Assembly (NCBI GenBank): GCA_018364155.1
Contig: JAGZMM010000002.1
Coordinates: 248,001-312,000 of the forward strand
Direction of reading: 5' to 3'
DNA: 64,000 bases
Origin: Clostridiales bacterium
GTDB taxonomy: Bacteria; Bacillota; Clostridia; Oscillospirales; Acutalibacteraceae
In this document: positions 47,843-56,746 of the stretch, in pieces
Layout of the letters: each line of letters begins with the position of its first letter
Numbering within the stretch: the first letter of the stretch is position 1
Notes under the pieces: model-generated
The model's database searches: none
The model's input: the letters and a program-made list of their open reading frames with translations, nothing else
Told to the model about the DNA's origin: nothing
Position numbers and translations under genes: made by a program

Positions 47843-49885
47843 ATGTCTCTGACCAGTACGAGCGATATTCGATATGTAAAGGGTGTCGGCGAGAAGCGGG
47901 CCCAGCTTTTCTATAAGCTGGGCGCCCCTACCGTCGGCGCCCTTTTGCGCTTATATCCCCGCAGTTATGAGGACTGGAGCCATCCCTATCCCATCCAAAA
48001 CGCGCCGATAAACGAGGTTTGCTGCGTCAAGGCAAGGATCGCCGCCCCAGTGAAGGAACACCGCATCCGGGCGGGAATGATCCTCTATAAAACCCAGGCC
48101 ACCGACGGGGAATCTCTTTTGCAGATCACCCTTTTCAACAATCGGTTTGCCGCCTCCGCCCTGCGGGAAGGGGAGGAGTATCTCTTTTACGGCAAAATGG
48201 CCGGAACACTCCGCAAACGGGAGATGAGCGCGCCGGCTATCCGCAAAGCATCCACTGGCCAGGGCATCCACCCGGTCTATCCCCAAACTCAGGGACTGTC
48301 CTCGAAGATGATCGAATCGGCTATGAAACAGGCAGTTCGGGCGCTGGGGGATGGATTGGAAGATCCCTTACCGGATCAGTTGCGCCAGGAATATGCGTTG
48401 TGTCACTTGCGCTATGCGTTGGAAAACATCCACTTTCCCAAATCCTACGAAGCGCTGGCCATTGCCCGGCAGCGCCTTATATTTGAGGAGCTGCTCACGT
48501 TGCAGCTGGGTCTTCTCCGCCTGCGCATGGGCACGGTGGTGAAAACCAATCTGATTGTGAAAGAGGACGTTTCGGAAGGCTTCTTTTCCCTGCTTCCCTT
48601 CGCCCCTACCGGCGCGCAGCGCCGGGCCGTGCAGGAGGCGGTTAAGGATATGAAAAGCGGCCGTGCCATGAACCGGCTACTGCAAGGGGACGTGGGCGCA
48701 GGAAAAACCGCAGTGGCGGCGGCCCTTTGCTATTGCTCGGTAAAAAACGGGTGGCAGGCGGCCATGATGGCGCCTACTGAAATCCTGGCTGTGCAGCACT
48801 ATCAGTCTCTTTGCGCCTTGCTTGCCCCTGCCGGGGTGCAGGTGGCTCTGTTGACCGGTTCTACCAAAGCGGCGGAGAAAAGGCAAGTATTGCAGCGGCT
48901 GGAAACGGGCGAAATCGGCCTCTTGGTGGGGACCCATTCCCTTTTGCAGGAAAACGTGGTCTTTTCTAAGCTGGGCCTAGTGGTCACGGATGAACAGCAC
49001 CGGTTCGGCGTAGAGCAGCGGGCAGTGTTGGCCGCCAAGGGCGAGCAGGTGCACATGCTCGTTATGTCTGCCACCCCCATTCCCCGTACCCTGGCCCTGA
49101 TTATTTACGGGGATTTGGATATTTCCGTCCTCGACGAGCTTCCGCCCGGCCGTCAGCAGGTGCAGACTCTGGTGATGGGCACCAGCAAGCGGGAAAAGGT
49201 CTACGCGTTTTTGAAGAAGGAGATGGACGCGGGCAGGCAGGCCTACATCGTCTGCCCCCTGGTGGAGGAGGGAGATGGAGGGCTTACCTCTGCCCAGCAA
49301 TATGCCAAACAGCTGTCAGAAGGCCCCTTCCAGGCCTATTCGGTGGGGCTTCTTCACGGCAAGCTCAAACCCAAGCAAAAGGACCAGGTCATGGCGGACT
49401 TTAAGGCGGGAAGGCTCTCTCTCCTGGTGGCTACCACCGTCATCGAGGTGGGGGTGGACGTACCCAATGCCACCGTCATGGTCATTGAGAACGCCGAACG
49501 GTTCGGCCTTTCCCAGCTGCATCAGCTGCGCGGCCGGGTGGGGCGCGGCACCGCCCAGTCCTACTGCATCCTCATATCCGACGCGCGAAACGACGCGGCG
49601 GTACGGCGTCTCAAAGCCATGCGCAGCACCAGCGACGGCTTTCGCATTGCCGACGAGGACTTAAAGCTGCGCGGCCCCGGCGACTTTTTCGGCCAGCGCC
49701 AGCACGGCCTGCCTGAGCTTCATATCGCCAATATGGCGGAGGATGTGGCGGTGCTGCGCAGCGCCCAGGAGGCCGCCAGAGCGATTTTAAAGGGTGATCC
49801 CGCTCTGTCCGCACCGGAACACGCGGGACTGAACAAAGCGGTTACAGCCCTGTTTGAGAACGTTGGGGAACGGGGCCTTAATTAA
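47843..49885 (+). CDS. recG: ATP-dependent DNA helicase RecG
   Basis: A 680-residue RecG that remodels stalled replication forks and recombination junctions. Wedge domain: VKGVGEKRAQLFYKLG and YPRSYEDWS. Helicase motifs: FAPTGAQRRAVQEA (Q region), LLQGDVGAGKTAVAAAL (Walker A), VVTDEQHRFGVEQR (DEQH box II), MSATPIPRTLALIIYGDLD (III), VATTVIEVGVDVPNATVMVIENAERFGLSQLHQLRGRVGRG (V-VI) and the TRG-like GPGDFFGQRQHGLPELHIAN. The ATG at 47843 is 4 bp past the yloV stop. Length matches the family. Confidence 0.97.
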   Translation: MSLTSTSDIRYVKGVGEKRAQLFYKLGAPTVGALLRLYPRSYEDWSHPYPIQNAPINEVCCVKARIAAPVKEHRIRAGMILYKTQATDGESLLQITLFNNRFAASALREGEEYLFYGKMAGTLRKREMSAPAIRKASTGQGIHPVYPQTQGLSSKMIESAMKQAVRALGDGLEDPLPDQLRQEYALCHLRYALENIHFPKSYEALAIARQRLIFEELLTLQLGLLRLRMGTVVKTNLIVKEDVSEGFFSLLPFAPTGAQRRAVQEAVKDMKSGRAMNRLLQGDVGAGKTAVAAALCYCSVKNGWQAAMMAPTEILAVQHYQSLCALLAPAGVQVALLTGSTKAAEKRQVLQRLETGEIGLLVGTHSLLQENVVFSKLGLVVTDEQHRFGVEQRAVLAAKGEQVHMLVMSATPIPRTLALIIYGDLDISVLDELPPGRQQVQTLVMGTSKREKVYAFLKKEMDAGRQAYIVCPLVEEGDGGLTSAQQYAKQLSEGPFQAYSVGLLHGKLKPKQKDQVMADFKAGRLSLLVATTVIEVGVDVPNATVMVIENAERFGLSQLHQLRGRVGRGTAQSYCILISDARNDAAVRRLKAMRSTSDGFRIADEDLKLRGPGDFFGQRQHGLPELHIANMAEDVAVLRSAQEAARAILKGDPALSAPEHAGLNKAVTALFENVGERGLN

Positions 49886-49886
49886 G

Positions 49887-49923
49887 AAACACCCGTGGCC
49901 TGTCTGTCAGCCGCGGGTGTTTG
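49887..49923 (+). terminator. Terminator of the recG operon
   Basis: AAACACCCGTGG pairs with CCGCGGGTGTTT (one G-T type mismatch). Confidence 0.8.
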
Positions 49924-49954
49924 CATGGTTGGGCAAAGAGCACATGGGAAAACA

Positions 49955-49993
49955 ACAAGGCCTTGAAGCAGCCGCTGCTTCAAGGCCTTGTTT
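49955..49993. repeat. 17-bp perfect inverted repeat
   Basis: ACAAGGCCTTGAAGCAG (49955-49971) and exact complement (49975-49991), 3-nt loop. It is a second terminator-like hairpin 30 bp past the recG terminator. Confidence 0.6.
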
Positions 49994-50043
49994 GCAATTT
50001 AGAGTGAAAAACTGGCTTTCGGCCATTCTTTTTGCCATAACAT

Positions 50044-50081
50044 AAAAACGCTGCGGCATACTATAAAGCATACCGCAGCGT
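50044..50081 (-). terminator. Terminator of tRNA-Thr
   Basis: Minus-strand AACGCTGCGGTATGC hairpin ending in TTTTTATG, starting at the tRNA CCA end. Confidence 0.85.
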
Positions 50082-50157
50082 TGGAGCTGGTGAGCGGACT
50101 TGAACCGCTGACCTGCTGATTACGAATCAGCTGCTCTACCGACTGAGCCACACCAGC
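50082..50157 (-). tRNA. tRNA-Thr (CGT)
   Basis: A 76-nt cloverleaf on the minus strand with acceptor GCTGGTG/CACCAGC, D arm GGCTCAGTCGGTAGAGC, anticodon loop TTCGTAA (anticodon CGT, reads ACG), T arm GGTTCAAGTCC and encoded CCA. Confidence 0.96.
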
Positions 50158-50458
50158 ACATAAAAATCAAACTAGCAACGAACCGATGTAAGCGCATCTC
50201 TCATCCACATCAGATTTCTCTGCTGACAGTGTTTAATTATACTGGATTCCCTCCGCTTCGTCAAGCATTTTTCGATCGCAATCCAGAGATGTGACAAAAA
50301 TAGGTCAAAATCGAATCTCACCTAGAGAATATAGGATAAAATAGAAGATTTTTTGATTGGTAACAATTACCGGTCGATATACAGTGAATGTTTTTCACGA
50401 TTTAAGGTAAAAAAATAATAAAAGTATTATAATCGTTACTAAGAGGAGGTGTGCCAAA
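50158..50458. other. AT-rich promoter region of tRNA-Thr and the XRE gene
   Basis: No gene. It holds the dyad GGTAACAATTACC (50359-50371) and a TATAAT near 50435, ahead of AAGAGGAGG and the XRE start. The dyad may be an operator of that regulator. Confidence 0.5.
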
Positions 50459-50821
50459 ATGATAGGGGATAAGCTTCGCTACCTACGCGAAAAGAACGGC
50501 TACACCCAGCGCAAGGTAGCTGATTTTTTGAATATTGATCGGTCTACGTATTCGTATTACGAAACAGGGAAAACCAGACCGGATATCGAGACATTGAAAA
50601 AGCTTGCCAATCTTTTTCATGTTTCTATAGATTATATTGCGGAGAACAATGTGAAACTGCGCAACGAAGGGGCAGCCTATACCACCCGCTCATCTTCGGT
50701 GGAGCCGTTGTCGGATATGGAGGAAAATATTATTCATCTGTATCGCAATTTGGCCCAGGAAGACCGGCAGAAGGTCGGCGACGTGGTCATTCAAATTCTT
50801 TCAGGGGAGCGGAAGGAATAA
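50459..50821 (+). CDS. XRE-family transcriptional regulator
   Basis: A 120-residue regulator. Helix-turn-helix: GDKLRYLREKNGYTQRKVADFLNIDRSTYSYYETGKTRPDIETLKKLANLFHVSIDYI, a strong HTH_3 match. The C-terminal 60 residues (VEPLSDMEENIIHLYRNLAQEDRQKVGDVVIQIL) look helical and could mediate dimerisation. AAGAGGAGGTG precedes the ATG. An AT-rich upstream region with a small dyad suggests autoregulation. It is probably not phage-borne, since no phage genes are near. Confidence 0.92.
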   Translation: MIGDKLRYLREKNGYTQRKVADFLNIDRSTYSYYETGKTRPDIETLKKLANLFHVSIDYIAENNVKLRNEGAAYTTRSSSVEPLSDMEENIIHLYRNLAQEDRQKVGDVVIQILSGERKE

Positions 50822-50920
50822 CTTCCGCTTTCTTTCTATCAAAGCCCATTGCCTTTCCCGGGGGAAGTATGCTACAATAGCCCCGAATCATCCGGGATAG
50901 GGAAAGGCGGTATTTTTGAT

Positions 50921-51337
50921 ATGAAGGAATTTAAGCTCGGCGCACATGCGACGGCGAAGACGGTAGTAAACGATGGCAACACGGCCAAAGCAATGGGAAG
51001 TGGGAATCTTGCGGTGTTTGCAACGCCGGCGATGATTGCCCTGATGGAGGAAGCGGCCACCAGCTGCGCGGCGCAGTTTTTGGACGAAGGAAGCGAAACG
51101 GTGGGGACGATGATTTCAGTCAAGCACATGTCCGCCACGCCGGTTACCATGGAAGTATGCGCCAAAGCCACTCTCACGGAGGTGGACGGTAAGCGTCTGG
51201 TGTTTGACGTGGTTGCCGAGGACGAAGCGGGCATCGTCGGTGCGGGCACTCATGAGCGGTTTATCGTGACAGGAGAAACGTTTTTGCAGCGGACCCAGGC
51301 CAAGCTTTCCGCCAAAGAGGAAAACGGGCAGCGCTAA
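50921..51337 (+). CDS. FlK-type hotdog thioesterase
   Basis: A 138-residue hotdog protein: LGAHATAKTVVNDGNTAKAMGSGNLAVFATPAMIALMEEAATSC, then EGSETVGTMISVKHMSATPVTMEVCAKATL, then GAGTHERFIV. The Thr/Glu/His arrangement (TPAM, EEAA or EGSET, KHMSATP) matches the fluoroacetyl-CoA thioesterase-like family, most members of which act on other acyl-CoAs or have unknown substrates. GATAGGGAAAGG lies upstream of the ATG at 50921. A clear terminator follows at 51417. Confidence 0.9.
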   Translation: MKEFKLGAHATAKTVVNDGNTAKAMGSGNLAVFATPAMIALMEEAATSCAAQFLDEGSETVGTMISVKHMSATPVTMEVCAKATLTEVDGKRLVFDVVAEDEAGIVGAGTHERFIVTGETFLQRTQAKLSAKEENGQR

Positions 51338-51416
51338 GCTTTGTAGGAGGTACGGCGGTGCCGGTTTTATCTGCGCGGCTGTTTTGTTAGGCGCAAAGGG
51401 TTCAAGATACTCATAG

Positions 51417-51452
51417 AAAATGCGAACCGTAGAAATGCGGTTCGCATTTTTT
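51417..51452. terminator. Terminator between the thioesterase and kinase genes
   Basis: AAAATGCGAACCG and CGGTTCGCATTTT, 8-nt loop, T run after. Confidence 0.9.
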
Positions 51453-51463
51453 CATTGTTTGGA

Positions 51464-52570
51464 TTATTCCTTACCCGGTACATTTGCCAGTATCACCCGC
51501 ACGACAGAAAAGCGGTTTTGCAGATGGTCGGCGGCGGTCCGGGACCGATGGGGAGCGCCGGTTTCCCGGCAAAGCGGCAGGCTGAGATAGACCCGGGTAA
51601 CGCCCCGGTTATGCTCGGCAAAAGCAGTGCCTTGGTGGGCGGTGGCCGTAAGCTTCGCCACCGTAAGCCCAATCCCGGAGCCCGCCCGGGAAGGTCCGGA
51701 CGGATGGTAAGCGTAAAAGGGGTCGAACATGCGAAGAAGCGCGTCTTCGTTGAGAGGAAATCCACGGCTGCCTACCCCAATCAGAACCCGGTTTCCGTGT
51801 TCCGATACCGTCAAATCCGCCCTTCCATCCCCATAAAGAAGCGCATTTGACAACAGGTTGAGAACCGCTAAAGAAAGGGAATCTTCGTCGAACCGAGTAC
51901 AGACGCTTCCCGCGGGGACATGGTAACGAACTGAGAGGCCAAGGGGATAAAGCAGAGCGTTGCAGGCAGTGCTTAGCTCCTGCAAAAAGTCGGTCACGTT
52001 CCCATAGAGAAGGGAAGGCCGGGGAGCGCCTTGCAAAAAACGGGAAAGAGCGGAGAGGTTTTGAAACTCCCGCAGCAAGCATTGACAGCGGTTGTCAAGA
52101 ATGTCCAAATAAACCCCGTGTTCCCGGCTGACTCCCTGTTTTTTGAGCGCCTCGGTCACCCCAAAGCAAATAGCCAGGTTTGCCCGCAGCCTAGAAAAGA
52201 ACATGCCGCTTGCCAGGGTCGGTTCCCGCATGGGAGCGCTTGCACAGAACCCGTCTGCAATCAGCAGAAGAACCTGCTCAAGAGAGCCTTCCCGCATAGC
52301 GGGGATGAGGCTGACGGTGCATCCCACTGCCGGCGGCACACCGCAGGCAAGGGATACGCTTTCCCCCTTTTGCAGGCTTTGGAGGGCCTGGGCGGGCGAA
52401 CTGGGATACAGGAGGGTCTGCATGCCGTCGGACAGCTTGAGAAACGGAAACCGCCGTGCGGCGTCCGGGTTTAGCCACTGGATGCGAAGCTGTCGGTCGG
52501 CGGTGGCGGCCGCGATGGGCAGGTCCTCATAGGCGCCCTGAATTTCCGGCAGATGCGCGGCAGTCAGCAA
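51464..52570 (-). CDS. Sensor histidine kinase-like protein, degenerate
   Basis: A 368-residue soluble protein. The C-terminal third is a HATPase: LSLAVLNLLSNALLYGDG (N box), VGSRGFPL (G1 region), LLRMFDPFYAY (F box), GSGIGLTVAKLTATAHQG (G2). The usual phosphoacceptor block is not recognisable; the matching helix reads SRLRANLAICFGVTEALKK without a His. The N-terminal 110 residues may be a PAS-like sensor (LPIAAATADRQLRIQWLNPDA). No response regulator is adjacent. The start is TTG at 52570 with AAGGAGGG 6 nt upstream; the ATG at 52594 would translate the ribosome site itself. Confidence 0.8.
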   Translation of the reverse strand: MLTAAHLPEIQGAYEDLPIAAATADRQLRIQWLNPDAARRFPFLKLSDGMQTLLYPSSPAQALQSLQKGESVSLACGVPPAVGCTVSLIPAMREGSLEQVLLLIADGFCASAPMREPTLASGMFFSRLRANLAICFGVTEALKKQGVSREHGVYLDILDNRCQCLLREFQNLSALSRFLQGAPRPSLLYGNVTDFLQELSTACNALLYPLGLSVRYHVPAGSVCTRFDEDSLSLAVLNLLSNALLYGDGRADLTVSEHGNRVLIGVGSRGFPLNEDALLRMFDPFYAYHPSGPSRAGSGIGLTVAKLTATAHQGTAFAEHNRGVTRVYLSLPLCRETGAPHRSRTAADHLQNRFSVVRVILANVPGKE

Positions 52571-52776
52571 AAAAATCCCTCCTTTTTTGTCCATTTCTTT
52601 GCCCTAGTATGTCCGAATTTCTTTGTTTTGACGCTGGTGAATTCAGGCATCTGGGCTTAAAACCTGAAAAAACGGCATTTAGAGCGGAAAACTGCACAAG
52701 GACAAATTTTGCTTTTCTGCGAAAAGCGTGCAAAAGGTAAAATTGTGACCCAGGGGTTAAATTTGTAACAAACGCC

Positions 52777-52805
52777 TTGTAAATTGGAGTGGATTGATAT
52801 AAAAT
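52777..52805 (+). promoter_or_regulatory. Promoter of gap
   Basis: TTGTAA, 17-bp spacer, TAAAAT, 34 bp before the ATG. Confidence 0.65.
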
Positions 52806-52838
52806 AGAAGCATACTATTTTTGGGAGGTTCAAAGACA

Positions 52839-53858
52839 ATGGGAATTAAAATTGGTATCAATGGCTTTGGCCGCATCGGCAGACTGGTTTTCCGCGCAGC
52901 GATCGCTCAGCCGGACGTATTCGATGTCGTTGCCATCAACGATCCGTTTATCCCGGTGGATTACATGGTTTATATGACCAAGTATGACAGCATGCACGGC
53001 AAGTTCGACGGCTGTGTCAAGGCGGAAGACGGCAAGCTGGTCGTCAACGGCAAGGCCATCAGCGTCTATGCCGAAAAGAGCCCGGAGAACATTCCGTGGG
53101 GCAAAGAAGGCGTCGAGTATGTGGTCGAGTCCACCGGCGTGTTCACCGCACAGGAAAAGGCCATGCTGCACCTTCAGGGCGGCGCGAAGAAGGTTGTCAT
53201 CTCTGCTCCTGCGAAGGACAAGGAGACTCCCACTTTCGTCTGCGGCGTCAACCTGGACAAGTATACCAAGGACATGAAGGTTGTTTCCAACGCTTCCTGC
53301 ACCACCAACTGCTTGGCTCCGCTTGCCAAGGTTATCAACGATAAATTCGGCATTGTCGAAGGCCTCATGACCACCGTTCATTCCACCACCGCCACCCAGA
53401 AGACTGTGGACGGCCCGTCCAACAAGGACTGGCGCGGTGGCCGTGCTGCGGCTGGCAACATCATCCCGTCTTCCACCGGCGCCGCCAAGGCTTGTGCGCT
53501 GGTTATCCCGGAAGTGCAGGGCAAGCTGACCGGTATGTCCTTCCGTGTTCCCACGCTGGACGTTTCCGTTGTGGACCTGACGGTCCGTCTTGAGAAGTCC
53601 ACCACCTACGACGAAATCTGTGCGGCGGTGAAGGAAGCTTCTGAGACCAGCATGAAGGGCATCCTGGGCTACACCGAGGATATGGTTGTCTCCAGTGACT
53701 TCCTGGGCGACGCCCGCACTTCCATCTTCGATGCCAAGGCCGGCATCATGCTCAACCCGAACTTTGTCAAGCTGGTTTCCTGGTACGACAACGAGTGGGG
53801 CTATTCCAACAAGGTCCTGATGCTCATCCAGCACATGGCCAAGGTAGACGCGGAATAA
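52839..53858 (+). CDS. gap: Glyceraldehyde-3-phosphate dehydrogenase, type I
   Basis: A 339-residue glycolytic GAPDH: IKIGINGFGRIGRLVFRAA (NAD Rossmann), SAPAKDKETPTFVCGVN, the catalytic cysteine in VSNASCTTNCLAPLAKVI, TTVHSTTATQKTVDGPS, WRGGRAAAGNIIPSSTGAAKA and the C-terminal WYDNEWGYSNK. It converts glyceraldehyde-3-phosphate to 1,3-bisphosphoglycerate. GGGAGG precedes the ATG. It stands alone between its own promoter and terminator, with no pgk or tpi next to it. Base composition of third positions looks like a highly expressed gene. Confidence 0.98.
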   Translation: MGIKIGINGFGRIGRLVFRAAIAQPDVFDVVAINDPFIPVDYMVYMTKYDSMHGKFDGCVKAEDGKLVVNGKAISVYAEKSPENIPWGKEGVEYVVESTGVFTAQEKAMLHLQGGAKKVVISAPAKDKETPTFVCGVNLDKYTKDMKVVSNASCTTNCLAPLAKVINDKFGIVEGLMTTVHSTTATQKTVDGPSNKDWRGGRAAAGNIIPSSTGAAKACALVIPEVQGKLTGMSFRVPTLDVSVVDLTVRLEKSTTYDEICAAVKEASETSMKGILGYTEDMVVSSDFLGDARTSIFDAKAGIMLNPNFVKLVSWYDNEWGYSNKVLMLIQHMAKVDAE

Positions 53859-53872
53859 TTCGATTGATTTGC

Positions 53873-53906
53873 AAAAGGGCTGAAACCTTGTGTTTCAGCC
53901 CTTTTC
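53873..53906 (+). terminator. Terminator of gap
   Basis: AAAAGGGCTGAAAC and GTTTCAGCCCTTTT, short loop. Confidence 0.9.
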
Positions 53907-54147
53907 TGTTATCTGAGCAGGGGAATGGGGCCGGTTTGAGGAACCGGGTAAAGCGGCAGGAAAAAGGGATCAATCTCGAGTGCGGGCCCAACGCAGCCAA
54001 TCGCACGTCCCTCTTACTTCTCTCCAGTTTATCCGGTTGAGTTTCCGTCAGAGCGCAGCCGAATACATAGAGGAAGGCCGGTGCATCCCTTTATTAAGGG
54101 GGGCCGCCCGGTCGGCGCATCCGAAGAATCAGAAAGGAGGAGGAGAA

Positions 54148-54732
54148 ATGGAAGAACTGCAAAAATTACTGCGGGCCAGAGAATACTTGCAGCAACTGTC
54201 GCAAGGAATCGATCCCATTTCTCACGAGGCGTTGCCGCAGGAAAATGGGCTCACCGGCCAGCGGCTGCGCAACTGTTTTGCTTATGTGGCGGGCGTGCTC
54301 GGCCAGGTGATTGAAAACGGCGGTCAAATTGGGCGGCAGGCCAGGGAGAAAAAGGCGCCCTTCTCCATATCCGCCCAGCAACTTTCCCAGGTGCAGTTGA
54401 GCGATACGCCGGTGTCTCTGAGCGTGGTGGTGCAGCGCATCAATGAAGCGGCCGGAGTGGACGATACAAAAAAGAAGCTGACCCATCCGCCTCTTGCCAA
54501 CTGGCTTTTAGCCAAGGGCTTTTTGCAGGAGGTAACCGACGCGCAGGGCCATAAAAGCAAGGCCGCCACGATGCAGGCAGGAGAAATCGGGATTGTCCGC
54601 GCTCAGCGGCAGAATCCCAATGGAAAGAGTTACTGGGTCAATCTCTACACCCGGGAAGCCCAGCAGTTTCTGCTTGACCATCTGGAGCAGATTTTGCAGG
54701 AACCGGCAGAGAACGGAGAGGCCTCGGTCTGA
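54148..54732 (+). CDS. Conserved protein of unknown function
   Basis: A 194-residue soluble protein: LLRAREYLQQLSQGIDPISHEALPQENGLTGQRLRNCFAYVAGVLGQVIENGGQ, FSISAQQLSQVQLSDTPVSLSVVVQRINEAAG, then LTHPPLANWLLAKGFLQEV and WVNLYTREAQQFLLDHLEQIL. The layout looks like a helical domain followed by a winged-helix-like unit, and similar proteins occur widely in bacteria without assigned function. I recall the family but cannot name it. The ATG at 54148 has AAAGGAGGAGG; the upstream frame (from 53980) is not supported. Confidence 0.75.
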   Translation: MEELQKLLRAREYLQQLSQGIDPISHEALPQENGLTGQRLRNCFAYVAGVLGQVIENGGQIGRQAREKKAPFSISAQQLSQVQLSDTPVSLSVVVQRINEAAGVDDTKKKLTHPPLANWLLAKGFLQEVTDAQGHKSKAATMQAGEIGIVRAQRQNPNGKSYWVNLYTREAQQFLLDHLEQILQEPAENGEASV

Positions 54733-54828
54733 TTGTTGCCATTCGGTAAGAGTTTCGAAAGAAAACCTTCATAACCTTGCATGTTGCAGGTGGTATCCTT
54801 CATACAGGTAGAAGAAAGGGGGAAGACG

Positions 54829-55506
54829 ATGAAGGGGCTAAAATGGATTTCACAGCTAAGCTGGAGAAAAAAGCGCATAGTTCTCTTGGCAGGAGCGGGA
54901 TTGCTTCTTTTGGCCATCGGGATTGGGCTGGCGGTTTCTCTGAGCTCGCCTAGCACTCCCGCAAAACGGCGGCAGACCACACCCACTGAATACAGCGTCT
55001 TTCCCGAAGAAATCCGGGGCGTTCCCGTCTATACCCAGCTGGTGGAGGAAGGGGCGCCGGGCCGGCCTGAAATCAAGCGCAGCATCTGGTATGTGGTCAT
55101 CCACGAGACCGACAACTGGAACGCCGGCGCCGACGCAGCCGCCCATGCTGACTTTCTGTCCTTCAACAGTCCTTCCACCACCGATTGGCATTATACCGTG
55201 GACGACCATGAGATTTACCACCACATTCCCGACAACGAGGTGGCCTATCATGCTGGGGACGGTGCCGCGGGCGACGGCAATCTCCATGGCATCGGTGTGG
55301 AACTGTGTGTCAACGAAGACGGGAATTTTGAAGCGACCTTTGACAATGCTGCCAAGCTGACCGCCTATTTGTTGAAGGAATACGGCCTTTCCCTAAACGA
55401 CGTGAAAATGCATTATGATTTTTCTGGGAAGAACTGCCCTTCCGGCATCCGCAGAGACGGCCGCTGGAAGGAGTTTCAGGCCCGGGTGGCCCAGTATCTG
55501 CAATAG
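54829..55506 (+). CDS. Membrane-anchored N-acetylmuramoyl-L-alanine amidase (Amidase_2)
   Basis: A 225-residue peptidoglycan amidase. A basic N-terminus and single membrane helix (IVLLAGAGLLLLAIGIGLAVSL) place the domain outside the cell. The Amidase_2/PGRP-like catalytic part follows: YVVIHETDNWNAGADAAAHADFL (first zinc His), DWHYTVDDHEIYHHIPDNEVAYHAGDG, GIGVELCVN, and VKMHYDFSGKNCPSGIR with the later His and Cys as zinc ligands. It cleaves the bond between MurNAc and the stem peptide. AAAGGGGG precedes the ATG. Confidence 0.92.
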   Translation: MKGLKWISQLSWRKKRIVLLAGAGLLLLAIGIGLAVSLSSPSTPAKRRQTTPTEYSVFPEEIRGVPVYTQLVEEGAPGRPEIKRSIWYVVIHETDNWNAGADAAAHADFLSFNSPSTTDWHYTVDDHEIYHHIPDNEVAYHAGDGAAGDGNLHGIGVELCVNEDGNFEATFDNAAKLTAYLLKEYGLSLNDVKMHYDFSGKNCPSGIRRDGRWKEFQARVAQYLQ

Positions 55507-55590
55507 GTCCGTGCTGGCATTTCCAAAACAGACGGAAAATGCCCAGATGGTTGCGATATTCTCGAAAGAAGAGAACCTGTTGTTCGATGC

Positions 55591-55637
55591 ATGAAAAAGG
55601 CTGGGAGTTCTGTAAGAACCCCCAGCCTTTTTCATGT
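55591..55637. terminator. Bidirectional terminator, 22-bp stem
   Basis: Arms 55591-55612 and 55616-55637 are complementary except for one position, with a 3-nt loop and T runs on both strands; shared by the amidase and the converging kinase gene. Confidence 0.85.
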
Positions 55638-55642
55638 TGTCT

Positions 55643-56275
55643 TTAACCTTCCTGTTTGGCATCCTTGAACTTGGCGAAGGACTCCAAAAGATCCACCGTT
55701 CCATCCACGCCGATTACACTGGTATCCACCGCCAAATGATAGTTCTCCACCTGGCCCCATTTTCGTCCGGAATAGAAATTATAATAGTTGGCGCGTTTTT
55801 TGTCCGTCTTACGGATTCGCTCCTCCGCCTTTCGGTCGTCGAGCTGATAAAGCCGGGCTACCCGCTCCACGCGGCGTTCCTTGGGTGCGTGTAAAAACAA
55901 GTTCAGACAAGCCGGATCGTCCCGCAAAACATAGTCGGCGCACCGTCCCACCACCACGCAGGAGCTTTTCGCCACTTCCTTAATCACGTCCGACTGGAAC
56001 AGAAACACCTTATCGTTCATGGGCATTTCCGGAATGCCGGAAACATGACTGCCCATCGCATAGGAGCCGATAGCCAGAGAATACAGGATGCTGTTGGTGG
56101 CCTTTTCGTCAAAGTCGGAAAGAAGCTCTTCACTCATACCGTTTTCCTTGGCGGCCATCTCCAGAAGCTCCCGGTCATAAAAGGGGATGTGGAGGCGATC
56201 GGCCAGCTTTTTACCGATTTCCCGGCCTCCGCTTCCAAACTGTCTGCCAATGGTAATGATGACTTTGTTTTTCAT
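55643..56275 (-). CDS. Cytidylate kinase-like family protein
   Basis: A 210-residue P-loop kinase of the cytidylate-kinase-like family common in Clostridia: VIITIGRQFGSGGREIGKKLADRLHIPFYDRELLEMAAKE holds the GxxGSGG loop, then VIKEVAKSSCVVVGRCADYVL, LFLHAPKERRVERVARLYQLDDRKAEERIRKTDKKRANYYNFYSG. Distinct from true Cmk; the phosphate acceptor is not established. The ATG at 56275 has TTGGAGGG upstream. A leader of roughly 190 nt separates it from a TATAAT hexamer. Confidence 0.88.
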   Translation of the reverse strand: MKNKVIITIGRQFGSGGREIGKKLADRLHIPFYDRELLEMAAKENGMSEELLSDFDEKATNSILYSLAIGSYAMGSHVSGIPEMPMNDKVFLFQSDVIKEVAKSSCVVVGRCADYVLRDDPACLNLFLHAPKERRVERVARLYQLDDRKAEERIRKTDKKRANYYNFYSGRKWGQVENYHLAVDTSVIGVDGTVDLLESFAKFKDAKQEG

Positions 56276-56692
56276 ACTCGATCCCTCCAAGTTAATCGGC
56301 GCGGCGGCTGCCTCACCGTTTGCGTTTGCCAAAGGCAGACGCAATGGTTTACACCAGCCTTTGACTGCGCAGATAGAGAAAACAATAAGGAAAGTCGTAG
56401 TTGCCAACCCGATCCGGTGAAACTGGACCGGATAAAAGGAAGGACACAGGTTGTCGCCTTCCTGCCTCTTTTATTATACAACAAATGGATCAAAAGCGAA
56501 ACCACACAAATGTTTCTTTTGCCGGCGAAATGGCTTTTTCATTGAAAAGGCCATTCCATTTCTATTCGCTCCTGTGCCGGAAAATACGCCGGTCTGTGCG
56601 TGGATTTGACGGCGTTTTCCGCCCTTTTTCCCTGTAAAGGAGAATTGCTTTCCAGATAATGGAGTATCAGCTGGCTGAAAAGCGGCAAAAAA
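56276..56692. other. Long leader of the kinase-like gene and spacer
   Basis: No gene. On the minus strand a perfect TATAAT (56478-56473) lies about 195 nt before the kinase start. The leader contains several possible stems, including ATCCGGT...ACCGGAT near 56412-56433. I could not match it to a known riboswitch. Confidence 0.4.
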
Positions 56693-56727
56693 GGGGGTTG
56701 ACAAGGTGCTCCCCTTGTCAATCCCCC
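56693..56727 (-). terminator. Terminator of the sugar transferase gene
   Basis: GGGGGTTGACAAGG pairs with CCTTGTCAATCCCCC; A/T runs flank it. Confidence 0.8.
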
Positions 56728-56746
56728 ATAGATCCAACGAATCAAA

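Noticed and set aside
46576..47844. 422-codon minus-strand frame
   Set aside because: Shadow of yloV; His-rich product without any domain, no ribosome site.
52830..53834. 334-codon minus-strand frame opposite gap
   Set aside because: Shadow created by the biased codon use of the highly expressed gap gene.
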